Shown here in pieces: positions 47,623 through 56,226 of a DNA stretch of 58,454 bases (positions are counted from its first letter, which is position 1; the number at the start of each line of letters is the position of its first letter). The notes beneath the pieces were generated by a model, which worked only from the letters and a program-made list of their open reading frames with translations, did no database searches and was not told the DNA's origin. Made by a program: the position numbers and the translations under genes. Where the stretch lies: positions 1-58,454 of the IMG/VR virus record IMGVR_UViG_3300034105_001504. The stretch is one strand, 5' to 3'. The DNA is from a virus.

Positions 47623-48149
47623 TTAAGTTAAGAAAAATACTTAAAGAAATTAAAAACGGTCCTTACGAATATGGATGTGTAATGTTATACTTTGATTTTA
47701 ATGAAAGTCAACTTACCGGTATTATAGATGATAAAGATATTTACGAGGATGGTAGTGGTAAGTATGGTAAAGAAACAGAACCCCACGTCACTTTGTTATA
47801 TGGATTACATTCTAACGTAACTCCACAAATAGTTCAACAATTATTAGATAGGATTCATTTTGGGGATATACAACTAAGTAATGTTTCAGTTTTTGAAAGT
47901 GATAATTATGATGTATTAAAAATGGATGCGGTTGGTGATGGATTAGAAAAAGCACATCATCTATTAAGCAAACTACCAAACTCAAACGAATTTACAGATT
48001 ATAGGCCACATATGACAATTGCTTATTTAGAAAAACAAATGTGGCAATCATATACAAATAGAATGAGAGATTTACAATTTCAAGTAACGCCTATCTTTGC
48101 AGTATATTCAATCCCATCCGGAAAGAAATTCAAATTAAAGATTAAATAA
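47619..48149 (+). CDS. 2H phosphoesterase (LigT-like), possible anti-CBASS enzyme
   Basis: A 176-aa protein with the two signature H-x-T/S motifs: TEPHVTLLYGLHSN at ~55 and YRPHMTIAYLEKQM at ~129, about 74 residues apart as in the 2H family. It begins with a charged helix and has IIDDKDIYEDGSGKYGKETE before the first motif. Known 2H enzymes process 2'-5' or cyclic phosphodiesters of RNA; T4-type Acb1 of the same superfamily destroys cyclic-oligonucleotide defence signals. Either role is possible. It overlaps the upstream gene by 4 bp (ATGA). Confidence 0.8.
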   Translation: MIKLRKILKEIKNGPYEYGCVMLYFDFNESQLTGIIDDKDIYEDGSGKYGKETEPHVTLLYGLHSNVTPQIVQQLLDRIHFGDIQLSNVSVFESDNYDVLKMDAVGDGLEKAHHLLSKLPNSNEFTDYRPHMTIAYLEKQMWQSYTNRMRDLQFQVTPIFAVYSIPSGKKFKLKIK

Positions 48150-48150
48150 T

Positions 48151-48181
48151 TTTGTGGTTAGGATAATTTGTTGTATCTTTA
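48151..48181 (+). promoter_or_regulatory. Promoter of DNA polymerase, near-leaderless
   Basis: TTTG (48151-48154), a 19-bp spacer and TATCTTTA (48174-48181). The polymerase ATG at 48188 follows 6 bp later. Confidence 0.68.
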
Positions 48182-48187
48182 TAACAT

Positions 48188-50713
48188 ATGTATCAAAACG
48201 TCTACTTACAAAAAGGAAAGGATTTAGTTCATCTTTGGGATGATAAATTAGGGTATCAAACATTTCCATACAAAACATTCAATTACGCATACGCCCCGGC
48301 AGAGCGAGGACAATCAACGGCATTAGATGGTACAAAGGTTACTAAAATCTATGAGTTCCAAAAGGATGACCCGGCTTATTACGAAACTGATGTACCCGAA
48401 ACAACCCGTATCTTAGTAGATTTATATTCGGAAAGTGATTTACCATCGGAAGGACATGTGGTTCTTACTTTTGATATTGAGGTAGAAATGGAAAGCGGAT
48501 TGCCGGATGTAGAGAAAGCTGAAAATGAAATTACAGCAATTGCGGTGCACGATGGACCAACAAATACTTACTATGCATTAGTCTTAGATAAAGAAGGTAA
48601 GTTACAAAATACAATAAAAAAAGATAATCGTATTATTAAGGCATTTAGAAGTGAAAGAGAGTTACTTAATGCGTTCTTAACTATTTACGAACATATCAAT
48701 CCTACAATATTAACAGGATGGAATATAGATTTCTTTGATATTCCTTATTTATTCAATCGTTTAGTTAATGTATTGGGTAAGCAAAATGCGTATAGATTAT
48801 CACCAATTAGAGATGCGTTTTATTCACCATATAGAAAAAAATGGACGTTTGCGGGAGTTAGTATATTAGATTATATTACGTTGTATAAAAACTATAACTA
48901 TGGATTATCACCATCTTATACATTGAATTATATTGCAAAAAAAGAATTAGGTAGAGAGAAAGTTGAATATGCTGGAAGTTTAGATGATTTATTTAAAGAG
49001 GATTTAGAAAAGTTTATTGAGTATAATATTGTGGATGTTGAGTTGGTAGTAGAGATGGATAGAAAATTACAATTTATTGATTTATGTAGAGGTATATGTC
49101 ACGCTGGACACGTTCCATATGAGGATTACATTTATTCATCAAAGTATTTAGAGGGAGCGTGTTTGAACTATTTAAAGAAAAGAAACTTAGTAGCACCAAA
49201 TAAACCATCAGATAGAAGGGAACAAATGGAAGCCCTGAAAGAGAGTGGTGAACAGGGTTTCATTGGAGCATATGTAAAAGACCCGATACCAGGTAAGTAC
49301 GATTGGTTATATGATTTGGATTTAACATCACTATATCCATCAATTATTATGAGTTTGAATATATCACCAGAAACAAAGGTGGGTAAGATTGCAAACTTTG
49401 ATGCGGAAGCATTTGTTAAGGGGGATTATAGAGTATGGAATATTGAAAATACTGCACTTAATTATACTACCGAAGAACTTAGAAAAGAAATGAATGAAGA
49501 AAATCTATCAATATCATCTAATGGGGTTCTATATACACAAGATAAAGTTGGATTGATTGCCGATATATTAGATGAGTGGTTTCAACAAAGAGTAGAATAT
49601 CGTAAATTAGAAAAGAAATATGGTAAAGAAGGTGATACTGCAAAACACGCATTTTATGCTAAAAGACAATTGGTTCAAAAGATTTTACTTAACTCTTTAT
49701 ATGGAGTATTAGGATTACCTGCATTTCGTTTTTATGATGTGGATAATGCAGCGGCAGTAACCACTACGGGACAAACGGTAATTAAGAATACGGCAAAGAT
49801 GGTAAACATTAAGTACAACAAAGAGTTGGGTACTAATGAAGATTATAACATATACATTGATACGGATTCAGTATTCTTTTCAGCCCTACCATTAGTTAAA
49901 CATAGATTTCCCAATTGGGCAGAGTTTGATGATACTGCAATGACAGAAAAGATTGATGATATAGCAGGTGAGGTGCAGGATTTCTTAAATAAGTTCTATG
50001 ATATGATGGCAGATAAGTTCTTCAACATTAAGAAACATAGATTTGAAATTAAGAAAGAGTATATCAGTAAAGCAGGTATTTGGATTGCAAAAAAAAGATA
50101 TGCACAATGGATAGTTGCAGCGAATGGTTTACCGATGGATAAGTTAGATGTAAAAGGATTAGATGTAGTTCGTTCATCTTTTCCAAAAGCATTTCAAGAT
50201 TTTATGGCGAGAATGTTGAGAGATATTCTACAAGGTAAAACAAATGAAAGTGTAGATACTGAACTAGCAGAGTTTAAATTATCATTAGCTGGGTTAGATG
50301 TAGCACTTATTGCAAAGGGTGGGGCAGTTAAAGAAATTAGTAGATATGATAAAGGTGGTAAAAATAAACAATTGGGTGATTTTGAGAAAGGAACACCTGC
50401 ACATATTAAAGCAGGTATTACTTACAATAGATTACTTAAACATTTCAATTGCCCTTTCAAATATGCACCTATGAGAGATGGTGATAAGATTAAGTGGGTA
50501 TATCTAAAACAAAATCCATTAAGTTTAGAAACTGCAGCATTTAAGGGTTATCAAGACCCTCCTGAAATAATGGAGTTTATCCAAAAGTATATTGATGTGG
50601 ATAAAATATTTGAAGCAGAATTAGAAAATAAAATGGATGATTTCTATAATGCATTAGGGTGGGAAAAATCATCATTTAGTTCAAAGAAATTAGAGGAATT
50701 CTTTTCCTTCTAA
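48188..50713 (+). CDS. 43: Family-B DNA polymerase (T4 gp43-like)
   Basis: An 841-aa protein with all expected motifs. 3'-5' exonuclease: VVLTFDIEVEMESG (Exo I, ~95), LTGWNIDFFDIPYLFNRLVN (Exo II, ~176) and EYNIVDVELV (Exo III). Polymerase: DLDLTSLYPSIIMSLNISPE (motif A, ~377), KILLNSLYGVLGLPAFRFYD (motif B, ~500) and IYIDTDSVFF (motif C, ~556), then KKRYAQWIV (KxY). It is slightly shorter than T4 gp43 (898 aa). It is the replicative enzyme, followed by the clamp gene with its own promoter. Confidence 0.97.
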   Translation: MYQNVYLQKGKDLVHLWDDKLGYQTFPYKTFNYAYAPAERGQSTALDGTKVTKIYEFQKDDPAYYETDVPETTRILVDLYSESDLPSEGHVVLTFDIEVEMESGLPDVEKAENEITAIAVHDGPTNTYYALVLDKEGKLQNTIKKDNRIIKAFRSERELLNAFLTIYEHINPTILTGWNIDFFDIPYLFNRLVNVLGKQNAYRLSPIRDAFYSPYRKKWTFAGVSILDYITLYKNYNYGLSPSYTLNYIAKKELGREKVEYAGSLDDLFKEDLEKFIEYNIVDVELVVEMDRKLQFIDLCRGICHAGHVPYEDYIYSSKYLEGACLNYLKKRNLVAPNKPSDRREQMEALKESGEQGFIGAYVKDPIPGKYDWLYDLDLTSLYPSIIMSLNISPETKVGKIANFDAEAFVKGDYRVWNIENTALNYTTEELRKEMNEENLSISSNGVLYTQDKVGLIADILDEWFQQRVEYRKLEKKYGKEGDTAKHAFYAKRQLVQKILLNSLYGVLGLPAFRFYDVDNAAAVTTTGQTVIKNTAKMVNIKYNKELGTNEDYNIYIDTDSVFFSALPLVKHRFPNWAEFDDTAMTEKIDDIAGEVQDFLNKFYDMMADKFFNIKKHRFEIKKEYISKAGIWIAKKRYAQWIVAANGLPMDKLDVKGLDVVRSSFPKAFQDFMARMLRDILQGKTNESVDTELAEFKLSLAGLDVALIAKGGAVKEISRYDKGGKNKQLGDFEKGTPAHIKAGITYNRLLKHFNCPFKYAPMRDGDKIKWVYLKQNPLSLETAAFKGYQDPPEIMEFIQKYIDVDKIFEAELENKMDDFYNALGWEKSSFSSKKLEEFFSF

Positions 50714-50716
50714 AAA

Positions 50717-50748
50717 TTTGGTAGAATGGAATAAAAGTCGTATCTTTA
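50717..50748 (+). promoter_or_regulatory. Promoter of sliding clamp
   Basis: TTTGGTAG with TTTG at 50717-50720, a 20-bp spacer and TATCTTTA (50741-50748). The clamp ATG lies 22 bp downstream. Confidence 0.72.
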
Positions 50749-50770
50749 TTATATAATAAAACATAAAAAA

Positions 50771-51490
50771 ATGAACAAAACAAGAATTACACGCTTTATC
50801 AGCAAATACAATTTAGCTGGATTAGTTGAATCGGTTACATGGACTACCGATGGTCAAAAATTATCAACAAAGTTTATCGCAGATGACAAAACCGTATTAG
50901 GTGAAATCACATTAGATAACTTTAACTTTGAAAATGCAGAGTTAGGTATCTATACGACTTCTAATCTAAACAAAATGTTATCGGTATTAGGTGATGATGT
51001 TAATTTAGAAGTTCAAAAGGTTGAGGATAAATCAATCGCATTAGGTTTAGGTAGTGATGATATCAAAGCGGCTTATCAATTAGCAGATTTGAGTGTTATC
51101 CCAAATGTACCTGAACTAAAATCATTACCTCCATTTGATATCGAAATCGATTTAGATGGTAAGTTTATCGACAAATTCATCAAAGCTAAAAACGCATTGA
51201 GTGATGTTGATACATTTACAGTATTAACTGAGAAAGGTAATTTGAACATTGTTATGGGTTACTCTAATGTAAACTCAAACAGAATTACATTCAAAGCAGT
51301 AGAAAACTATGCAACTGATGTAAAAGCAATTTCATTCTCTGCAAAGTATTTGAAAGAGATTTTAACTGCAAACAAAGAAGCAACATCTGCTAAATTGTTA
51401 GTATCTTCAAAAGGATTAGCTCACATTAGTTTCATCATTGATGATTTCGTTTGTAAGTATTATTTAGTTGAAGTTCAGTTATCAGCATAA
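50771..51490 (+). CDS. 45: DNA polymerase sliding clamp (T4 gp45-like)
   Basis: A 239-aa protein of gp45 length. TTSNLNKMLSVLGDDVNLEV, DLSVIPNVPELKSLPPFDIE and AISFSAKYLKEILTANKEAT with the final FVCKYYLVEVQLSA follow the two-domain clamp pattern. It tethers gp43 to DNA and in T4 is also the activator of late transcription, which matters because lone late-type boxes occur here. Its stop overlaps the next gene's start (TAATG). Confidence 0.9.
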   Translation: MNKTRITRFISKYNLAGLVESVTWTTDGQKLSTKFIADDKTVLGEITLDNFNFENAELGIYTTSNLNKMLSVLGDDVNLEVQKVEDKSIALGLGSDDIKAAYQLADLSVIPNVPELKSLPPFDIEIDLDGKFIDKFIKAKNALSDVDTFTVLTEKGNLNIVMGYSNVNSNRITFKAVENYATDVKAISFSAKYLKEILTANKEATSAKLLVSSKGLAHISFIIDDFVCKYYLVEVQLSA

Positions 51491-53055
51491 TGAATTACGA
51501 AAAGAAATATTTTTACGAGAGAAGTGATTGGTTCTATGACCCGGAAATGAATCTCAAGTATGAGCAAGTACTTGAGATGTCATTCCCTGACTTCGAAAAG
51601 TGGGTAGCCAACTTTAAGAAAACTGCATTAAAGCAGTGGGATGAGACTGGTGCACCACCTAAGATTGGGGTTAATGAAGCAGAAATCATTGAGAACTTTT
51701 CTAAACTACAAGGTTATAAGATAACTAAGTTTGAGGAAAAGGATGATGATGGAAATGAAGTTATATTTAACTTTAATAAATTCGCTACTCCCGTAAATCA
51801 ATTCTTTCCGGCTATGTACAAAACTGCAATTGGTGGTAGTACATATGATAAACCAAAACCATCAATTCACGAAATCTTTTCATCGGATGATTATTTAGAG
51901 TTATTCACAAAGCAAATGAGAAGATTGACGAGACAAGATGGTATGTATCGTTTCTCTAAAACCCTACATAAAGATAATATAGAGTTTCATAATTCACACT
52001 TAGCAACAGGTAAGGAATGGATTGAGAAATGGCAAAGTGGAGATAGAGGAAATGGATTAGGATTCGCATTATCGCAAGCAGATAGTAGAATACCATCATT
52101 ACCCATTTCAGCAGAGGAAGTAAAAGTGTTATACAAAAGTGGTGTGTTAGAATATAAACATATCGCATCTTTGAAAACTGCAGATTGGGGTGAGAATATA
52201 GATAACTTAGTTGATTTACCTAAACAACCAATTCAAATCAGGGTGTACCCATTGGGTCAGAGAATATTTCCTGAAGCAACAGCCGCATTTAGAATTGGTA
52301 TGGGTTCTCAACCGGCGGTAAACTTTCCACCATTAACTGCAAAGTATTTATACGAAAGGTTTACTCAGCATATTAAAGGACAAGATAAGATTAATATCTA
52401 TGACCCTTCGGCGGGATGGGGTGGTAGAATATTAGGAGCATTGAGTGTGGGTGATAGAAATATTCACTACATTGGAAATGACCCTAATACTGAAAACCAA
52501 ATACCAGAGATAGGTAAGACTCGTTATGAATATTTAGCAGAGTTCTTTAATACACAAGTACCGGGTGTAGCTAATCCATTTTGGGGACATCAAAATACAT
52601 ATGAAATATTTACAACAGGTTCAGAGGTTATATCCGAAGACCCAAAATTTCAAAAGTATAAAGGGCAATTAGATTTTGTATTCACATCACCACCATACTT
52701 TGATAGAGAGAGATATTCGGATGATGAATCACAATCGTTTAAAAAGTTTAATTCATATGAAAGTTGGAGAGATGGTTTCTTAAAGCCAACACTAACAACC
52801 GCATTTGAATATCTTAAAAATGATAGATACATTTGCTGGAACATCGCAGATATTAAAGTGGGTAAAGATAAATGGTTTACCTTAGAGCAAGATAGTATTG
52901 ATGTACTTACAAGTTTAGGTATGGAATACAAAGGTAAACTTAGAATGACAATGAGCCCAATGACAGGTGTAGATTTAAGTGGTGTAAAGAACTCTATGAA
53001 ATTAGAAGGTACATTTTACAAATACGAACCAATTTTTATATTTTATAAACCATAA
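51490..53055 (+). CDS. DNA methyltransferase-like protein with SPPYF motif (second paralogue)
   Basis: A 521-aa protein. Residues 1-290 form an unknown helical domain (YDPEMNLKYEQVLEMSFPDF). The methylase domain has INIYDPSAGWGGRILGALSV (motif I, ~303), HYIGNDPNTENQIPEIGKTR, LDFVFTSPPYFDRERYSDDE (motif IV, ~397) and RYICWNIADIKVGKDKWF. It shares the AGWG-R motif I, the SPPYF-x-x-ERY-S-DD-x-QS block and IAD segment with the gene at 36651, so the two are homologues. Likely N6-adenine or N4-cytosine methylation; the target is unknown. It is embedded between the clamp and dUTPase. Confidence 0.78.
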   Translation: MNYEKKYFYERSDWFYDPEMNLKYEQVLEMSFPDFEKWVANFKKTALKQWDETGAPPKIGVNEAEIIENFSKLQGYKITKFEEKDDDGNEVIFNFNKFATPVNQFFPAMYKTAIGGSTYDKPKPSIHEIFSSDDYLELFTKQMRRLTRQDGMYRFSKTLHKDNIEFHNSHLATGKEWIEKWQSGDRGNGLGFALSQADSRIPSLPISAEEVKVLYKSGVLEYKHIASLKTADWGENIDNLVDLPKQPIQIRVYPLGQRIFPEATAAFRIGMGSQPAVNFPPLTAKYLYERFTQHIKGQDKINIYDPSAGWGGRILGALSVGDRNIHYIGNDPNTENQIPEIGKTRYEYLAEFFNTQVPGVANPFWGHQNTYEIFTTGSEVISEDPKFQKYKGQLDFVFTSPPYFDRERYSDDESQSFKKFNSYESWRDGFLKPTLTTAFEYLKNDRYICWNIADIKVGKDKWFTLEQDSIDVLTSLGMEYKGKLRMTMSPMTGVDLSGVKNSMKLEGTFYKYEPIFIFYKP

Positions 53056-53057
53056 TA

Positions 53058-53474
53058 ATGAAAGTACGCATTAAAAAATTAAATGAAAACGCAGTAATAC
53101 CAACCTATGCAAAAGAAGGTGATGCTGGTATGGATTTAGTTATCACCGATATTAAAGGTGAAAACAAATACGATATCACTTATGGATTTGGTATATCGAT
53201 GGAAATACCTGAAGGATTTATGGGACTTGTTTTTCCTCGTTCATCTATTCGTAAAACCGACTTAGTTCTTAGCAATTCGGTTGGTGTAATTGATAGTGGA
53301 TATAGAGGAGAAATACAAGTAACATTTAAAAAATCAGGTTTAAATAAATATGAAATTGGAGATAGAGGTGCACAGATTATAATTATCCCACATCCACCGG
53401 TACAATTTTTAGAAGTAAAAGAATTATCCGATACACTAAGAGGTGAAGGTGGATTCGGTTCAACAGGAAAATAA
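53058..53474 (+). CDS. dut: dUTPase
   Basis: A 138-aa trimeric dUTPase with its five motifs: EGDAGMDLVI (1), GLVFPRSSIRKTDLVLSNSV (2) running into GVIDSGYRGEI (3), GDRGAQIIIIPHPPV (4) and RGEGGFGSTGK (5, P-loop-like tail). It hydrolyses dUTP to dUMP, keeping uracil out of phage DNA and feeding dTMP synthesis. The gap to the methylase is 2 bp and the following ATG overlaps or abuts its stop. Confidence 0.95.
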   Translation: MKVRIKKLNENAVIPTYAKEGDAGMDLVITDIKGENKYDITYGFGISMEIPEGFMGLVFPRSSIRKTDLVLSNSVGVIDSGYRGEIQVTFKKSGLNKYEIGDRGAQIIIIPHPPVQFLEVKELSDTLRGEGGFGSTGK

Positions 53475-53475
53475 T

Positions 53476-54699
53476 ATGATTTATTTACATGGACCATTTG
53501 ATAGTTCAACCAATAGAGCATTATTTTATAATACAAAATGGTGGGATTTATATTATAGATTTTTAGTATTAGAACCATCACATGAAATTGGAGATGAACT
53601 AAGAAAAAACTTACATACCGAACAACGTGAGTTTTTCATAGATAGTGCTTTCATTCATGATAGAGAGTTTGAATTAGTATCAGAACCTGGTTATCATATT
53701 ATTCCTACAAATTTGATGGGATTACAATCTACAATTGCAGAAGCAATTAAAAATAATCCAAATAATAAATACTATATATTCGATACGGCAAATTTAGAAC
53801 CATATAATATTTTTGATAATATAGATTATGTTAGAAGTAATCCGAATTGTATTTTTTACACTACATTAAGAATTGTTGAACCTAATAAACTTTTTGATTT
53901 TGGATTTATATTACGAAAATTCATAGCAAATAGAATTGTATTACAACACTATCAATGTAATGATATTTTTAGGAATACTAAAAAAGAATATAGACTAGAT
54001 TTATCAGTTAGAAACTTTCCTCAAAAAGATGAAAGGGTTGAGTTACTAAAAGTATTACAAAATTATCAAAAAGATAATATTAATCTCAGAGTAAACGATT
54101 ACTATGTAAATAGAATGGAGCAGTTGTATGAATTTGCAACAAAATATAATAACGAAGATAAGTTAGACCAATACAAAAATGAATTTAAGTTATTAGATAG
54201 ATTGAAACAAAGTTTAGCACCAACTACTACATTAGTTGCCGGTCAACAAGAACATATTGGGGCAATGAAACTAATAGATGTAACATTTTCATCCGATATA
54301 CAAATTATGTTTGAATCTAATCAAAATGGATTATATAGATTGAGTGAAAAAGAATGGTGTAATATTACTGAAAAAACAATTGATAATTTATTGATAGGTA
54401 AACCATTTATAATTTGTAGTAAGGTGGCATATGATTTTTTAATACACTTTGGATTTGAAACATATGAAACCGAATTAGGTATAAATTATGATGAGATTTG
54501 GGAAAATCATGATTTTATAGTTAGAAATTTAACAAAGAATATAATCCGTATTTCAGAAATGAAACAAGATGAATATGATGTAATGTTAGATAAATGTTCA
54601 ATAGCAGCAGAAACAAATAGACAAAAATGTTTGGATTATATCGAAGAAAATAGTATCTTAGACAATATAATAAACGATTACAAAATAAATTTTAAATAA
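53476..54699 (+). CDS. 407-aa phage protein with EKT/GKPF motif, glycosyltransferase-like (tentative)
   Basis: I take the ATG at 53476 (MIYLHGPFDSSTNRALF), directly after the dut stop. The N-terminal half is unremarkable (YYIFDTANLEPYNIFDNIDY). The C-terminal part has WCNITEKTIDNLLIGKPFII, CSKVAYDFLIHFGFETYETE, GINYDEIWEN and a long helical end. The 'EKT...L..GKPF.....L...GF.T......YD' pattern is widespread in aquatic phage proteins annotated as putative glycosyltransferases. The start overlaps nothing; the stop overlaps the clamp-loader ATG (TAATG). Function unproven. Confidence 0.55.
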   Translation: MIYLHGPFDSSTNRALFYNTKWWDLYYRFLVLEPSHEIGDELRKNLHTEQREFFIDSAFIHDREFELVSEPGYHIIPTNLMGLQSTIAEAIKNNPNNKYYIFDTANLEPYNIFDNIDYVRSNPNCIFYTTLRIVEPNKLFDFGFILRKFIANRIVLQHYQCNDIFRNTKKEYRLDLSVRNFPQKDERVELLKVLQNYQKDNINLRVNDYYVNRMEQLYEFATKYNNEDKLDQYKNEFKLLDRLKQSLAPTTTLVAGQQEHIGAMKLIDVTFSSDIQIMFESNQNGLYRLSEKEWCNITEKTIDNLLIGKPFIICSKVAYDFLIHFGFETYETELGINYDEIWENHDFIVRNLTKNIIRISEMKQDEYDVMLDKCSIAAETNRQKCLDYIEENSILDNIINDYKINFK

Positions 54700-55646
54700 T
54701 GAGCTTTTTTGAAAAAGAATCCGTAAAAACGGAAAACACATTGTGGGTAGAAAAATATAGACCACAAACACTAAAAGATTATATAGGTAATGACCTTCTT
54801 AAAGAGAAAGTACAATCCTATTTAGATAATAATGATGTTCCGCATTTACTTTTATATGGTAAAGCTGGGACAGGCAAAACTACATTGGCTAAAATCATAG
54901 CACAAACAATTGAATGTGATATGATGATAATCAATGCATCAGATGAGAACAATGTTGAGACGGTAAGAAATAAGGTAAAAAACTTTGCAAGTGGAGCAGG
55001 GTTCAAAGGATTCAAAATTATCATATTAGATGAGTTTGATTATATGACACCAAATGCACAGGCAATCCTTCGTAATTTAATGGAAACATTCAGTAGGCAT
55101 ACTCGTTTTATCTTAACCTGTAACTATCATGAAAAAATTATCGAACCAATTTTATCGCGTTGTCAAACTTTTGCAGTAAATCCACCATCAAAGAAAGAAG
55201 TAGCAGTTCATGTTACGGAAATCTTAAATAAAGAAGGTATTAGATATGATGTTAAAGATGTAGCAGATATTATTAGTAGTTTCTATCCTGATATTAGAAG
55301 GGTTATGAATACCTGCCAACTACAATCATCTAAAGGTGAGTTAAAGGTAGATAAACAAACAATCTTACAAGCTGATTTTAAAAATAAGATTGTAGATTTA
55401 TTAGCGAGTGGTGAAGAAAAGAGAAACGCATATATGCAGATTAGACAAATAGTGGGTGATAATAAAGTGAATGATTTTGCAGAACTTTATACGGCACTAT
55501 ATGAAAGATTAGATGATTATGCAGCGGGTAATACTGCAAATGTAATCTTAGAATTAGCACAAGGACAATTTAGAGATGCCTTAGTAATAGATAAAGAAAT
55601 ATGTTTTATGGCAACAATCATCGCAATTATTAACATTATAAAATAA
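54699..55646 (+). CDS. 44: Clamp loader ATPase subunit (T4 gp44-like)
   Basis: A 315-aa RFC-type AAA+ protein. LWVEKYRPQTLKDYIGNDLL (RFC box II), HLLLYGKAGTGKTTLAKIIA (Walker A, ~53), FKIIILDEFDYMTPNAQAIL (Walker B), TRFILTCNYHEKIIEPILSR followed by CQTF (sensor 1 and the SRC motif) are all present, with IRRVMNTCQLQS (sensor 2) later. With the small subunit below it loads the gp45 clamp. It lies within the same late replication block. Confidence 0.95.
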   Translation: MSFFEKESVKTENTLWVEKYRPQTLKDYIGNDLLKEKVQSYLDNNDVPHLLLYGKAGTGKTTLAKIIAQTIECDMMIINASDENNVETVRNKVKNFASGAGFKGFKIIILDEFDYMTPNAQAILRNLMETFSRHTRFILTCNYHEKIIEPILSRCQTFAVNPPSKKEVAVHVTEILNKEGIRYDVKDVADIISSFYPDIRRVMNTCQLQSSKGELKVDKQTILQADFKNKIVDLLASGEEKRNAYMQIRQIVGDNKVNDFAELYTALYERLDDYAAGNTANVILELAQGQFRDALVIDKEICFMATIIAIINIIK

Positions 55647-55651
55647 ACATT

Positions 55652-55960
55652 ATGACAGAGAATTTTGAATTAGCAAAGCCGTTAGGCGACAGAGTATTAG
55701 TAACAATTGAATCAAAAGAAAAAACAATTGGTGGAATAATTATCCCAGATTCAGTTAAGACGGGTGATAATAAAATAGCAGTTGTAGTTTCAACCGGAGA
55801 TGGTGTTTACACACATAGTGGGGCTAAAATTCCAATGACAGTAAAACCAGGTGATAAAGTATTATTACCAATGGGTGAAATGAGTGTACAAAAAATTAAA
55901 TTAGGAGATAAAGATTATTTCTTATGTAGAGAAATGGATTTATTAATGGTAATCAGATAA
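55652..55960 (+). CDS. groES: GroES-like co-chaperonin (Cpn10)
   Basis: A 102-aa protein. AKPLGDRVLVTIESKEKTIG and GIIIPDSVK form the Cpn10 N-terminal strand and mobile loop, VKPGDKVLLPMGE the roof-adjacent strand, and KDYFLCREMDLLMVIR the C-terminal strand. It looks like a genuine bacterial-type GroES rather than the divergent T4 gp31, yet likely has the same job: pairing with host GroEL to fold capsid or other phage proteins. It lies between the two clamp-loader genes. Confidence 0.92.
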   Translation: MTENFELAKPLGDRVLVTIESKEKTIGGIIIPDSVKTGDNKIAVVVSTGDGVYTHSGAKIPMTVKPGDKVLLPMGEMSVQKIKLGDKDYFLCREMDLLMVIR

Positions 55961-55971
55961 AATAAATAGTT

Positions 55972-56226
55972 ATGCAACCAATGGATTTAAGTAATTTAGG
56001 ACAAAGTTCGGCAGGACCGGATTTAAGTAAAACAACTGCAATGGAATGCAAATGTGGCGGACAATTTTTCTCACCAGGATTACACTTTAGAAAATCAAGT
56101 GCATTAGCAAGTTCGACCGGTAAAGCAGAAATCACTCCTGTTGAAATTTATCTATGTATTGAATGTGGTGAAGTGTTTGAAGACCTATTACCAAAAGAAC
56201 TAAGACCCGAAGATGACAAAAATTAA
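55972..56226 (+). CDS. Small zinc-ribbon protein
   Basis: An 84-aa protein. AMECKCGGQFFSPGLHFRKS supplies C-x-C, and VEIYLCIECGEVFEDLLPKE supplies C-x2-C, forming a likely zinc ribbon. The N-terminal 25 residues are Ser/Gly/Pro-rich. Such proteins are often found beside clamp-loader genes in T4-like phages of aquatic bacteria; function unknown. The start has AAATAGTTATG context and the end overlaps gp62 by 14 bp. Confidence 0.72.
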   Translation: MQPMDLSNLGQSSAGPDLSKTTAMECKCGGQFFSPGLHFRKSSALASSTGKAEITPVEIYLCIECGEVFEDLLPKELRPEDDKN

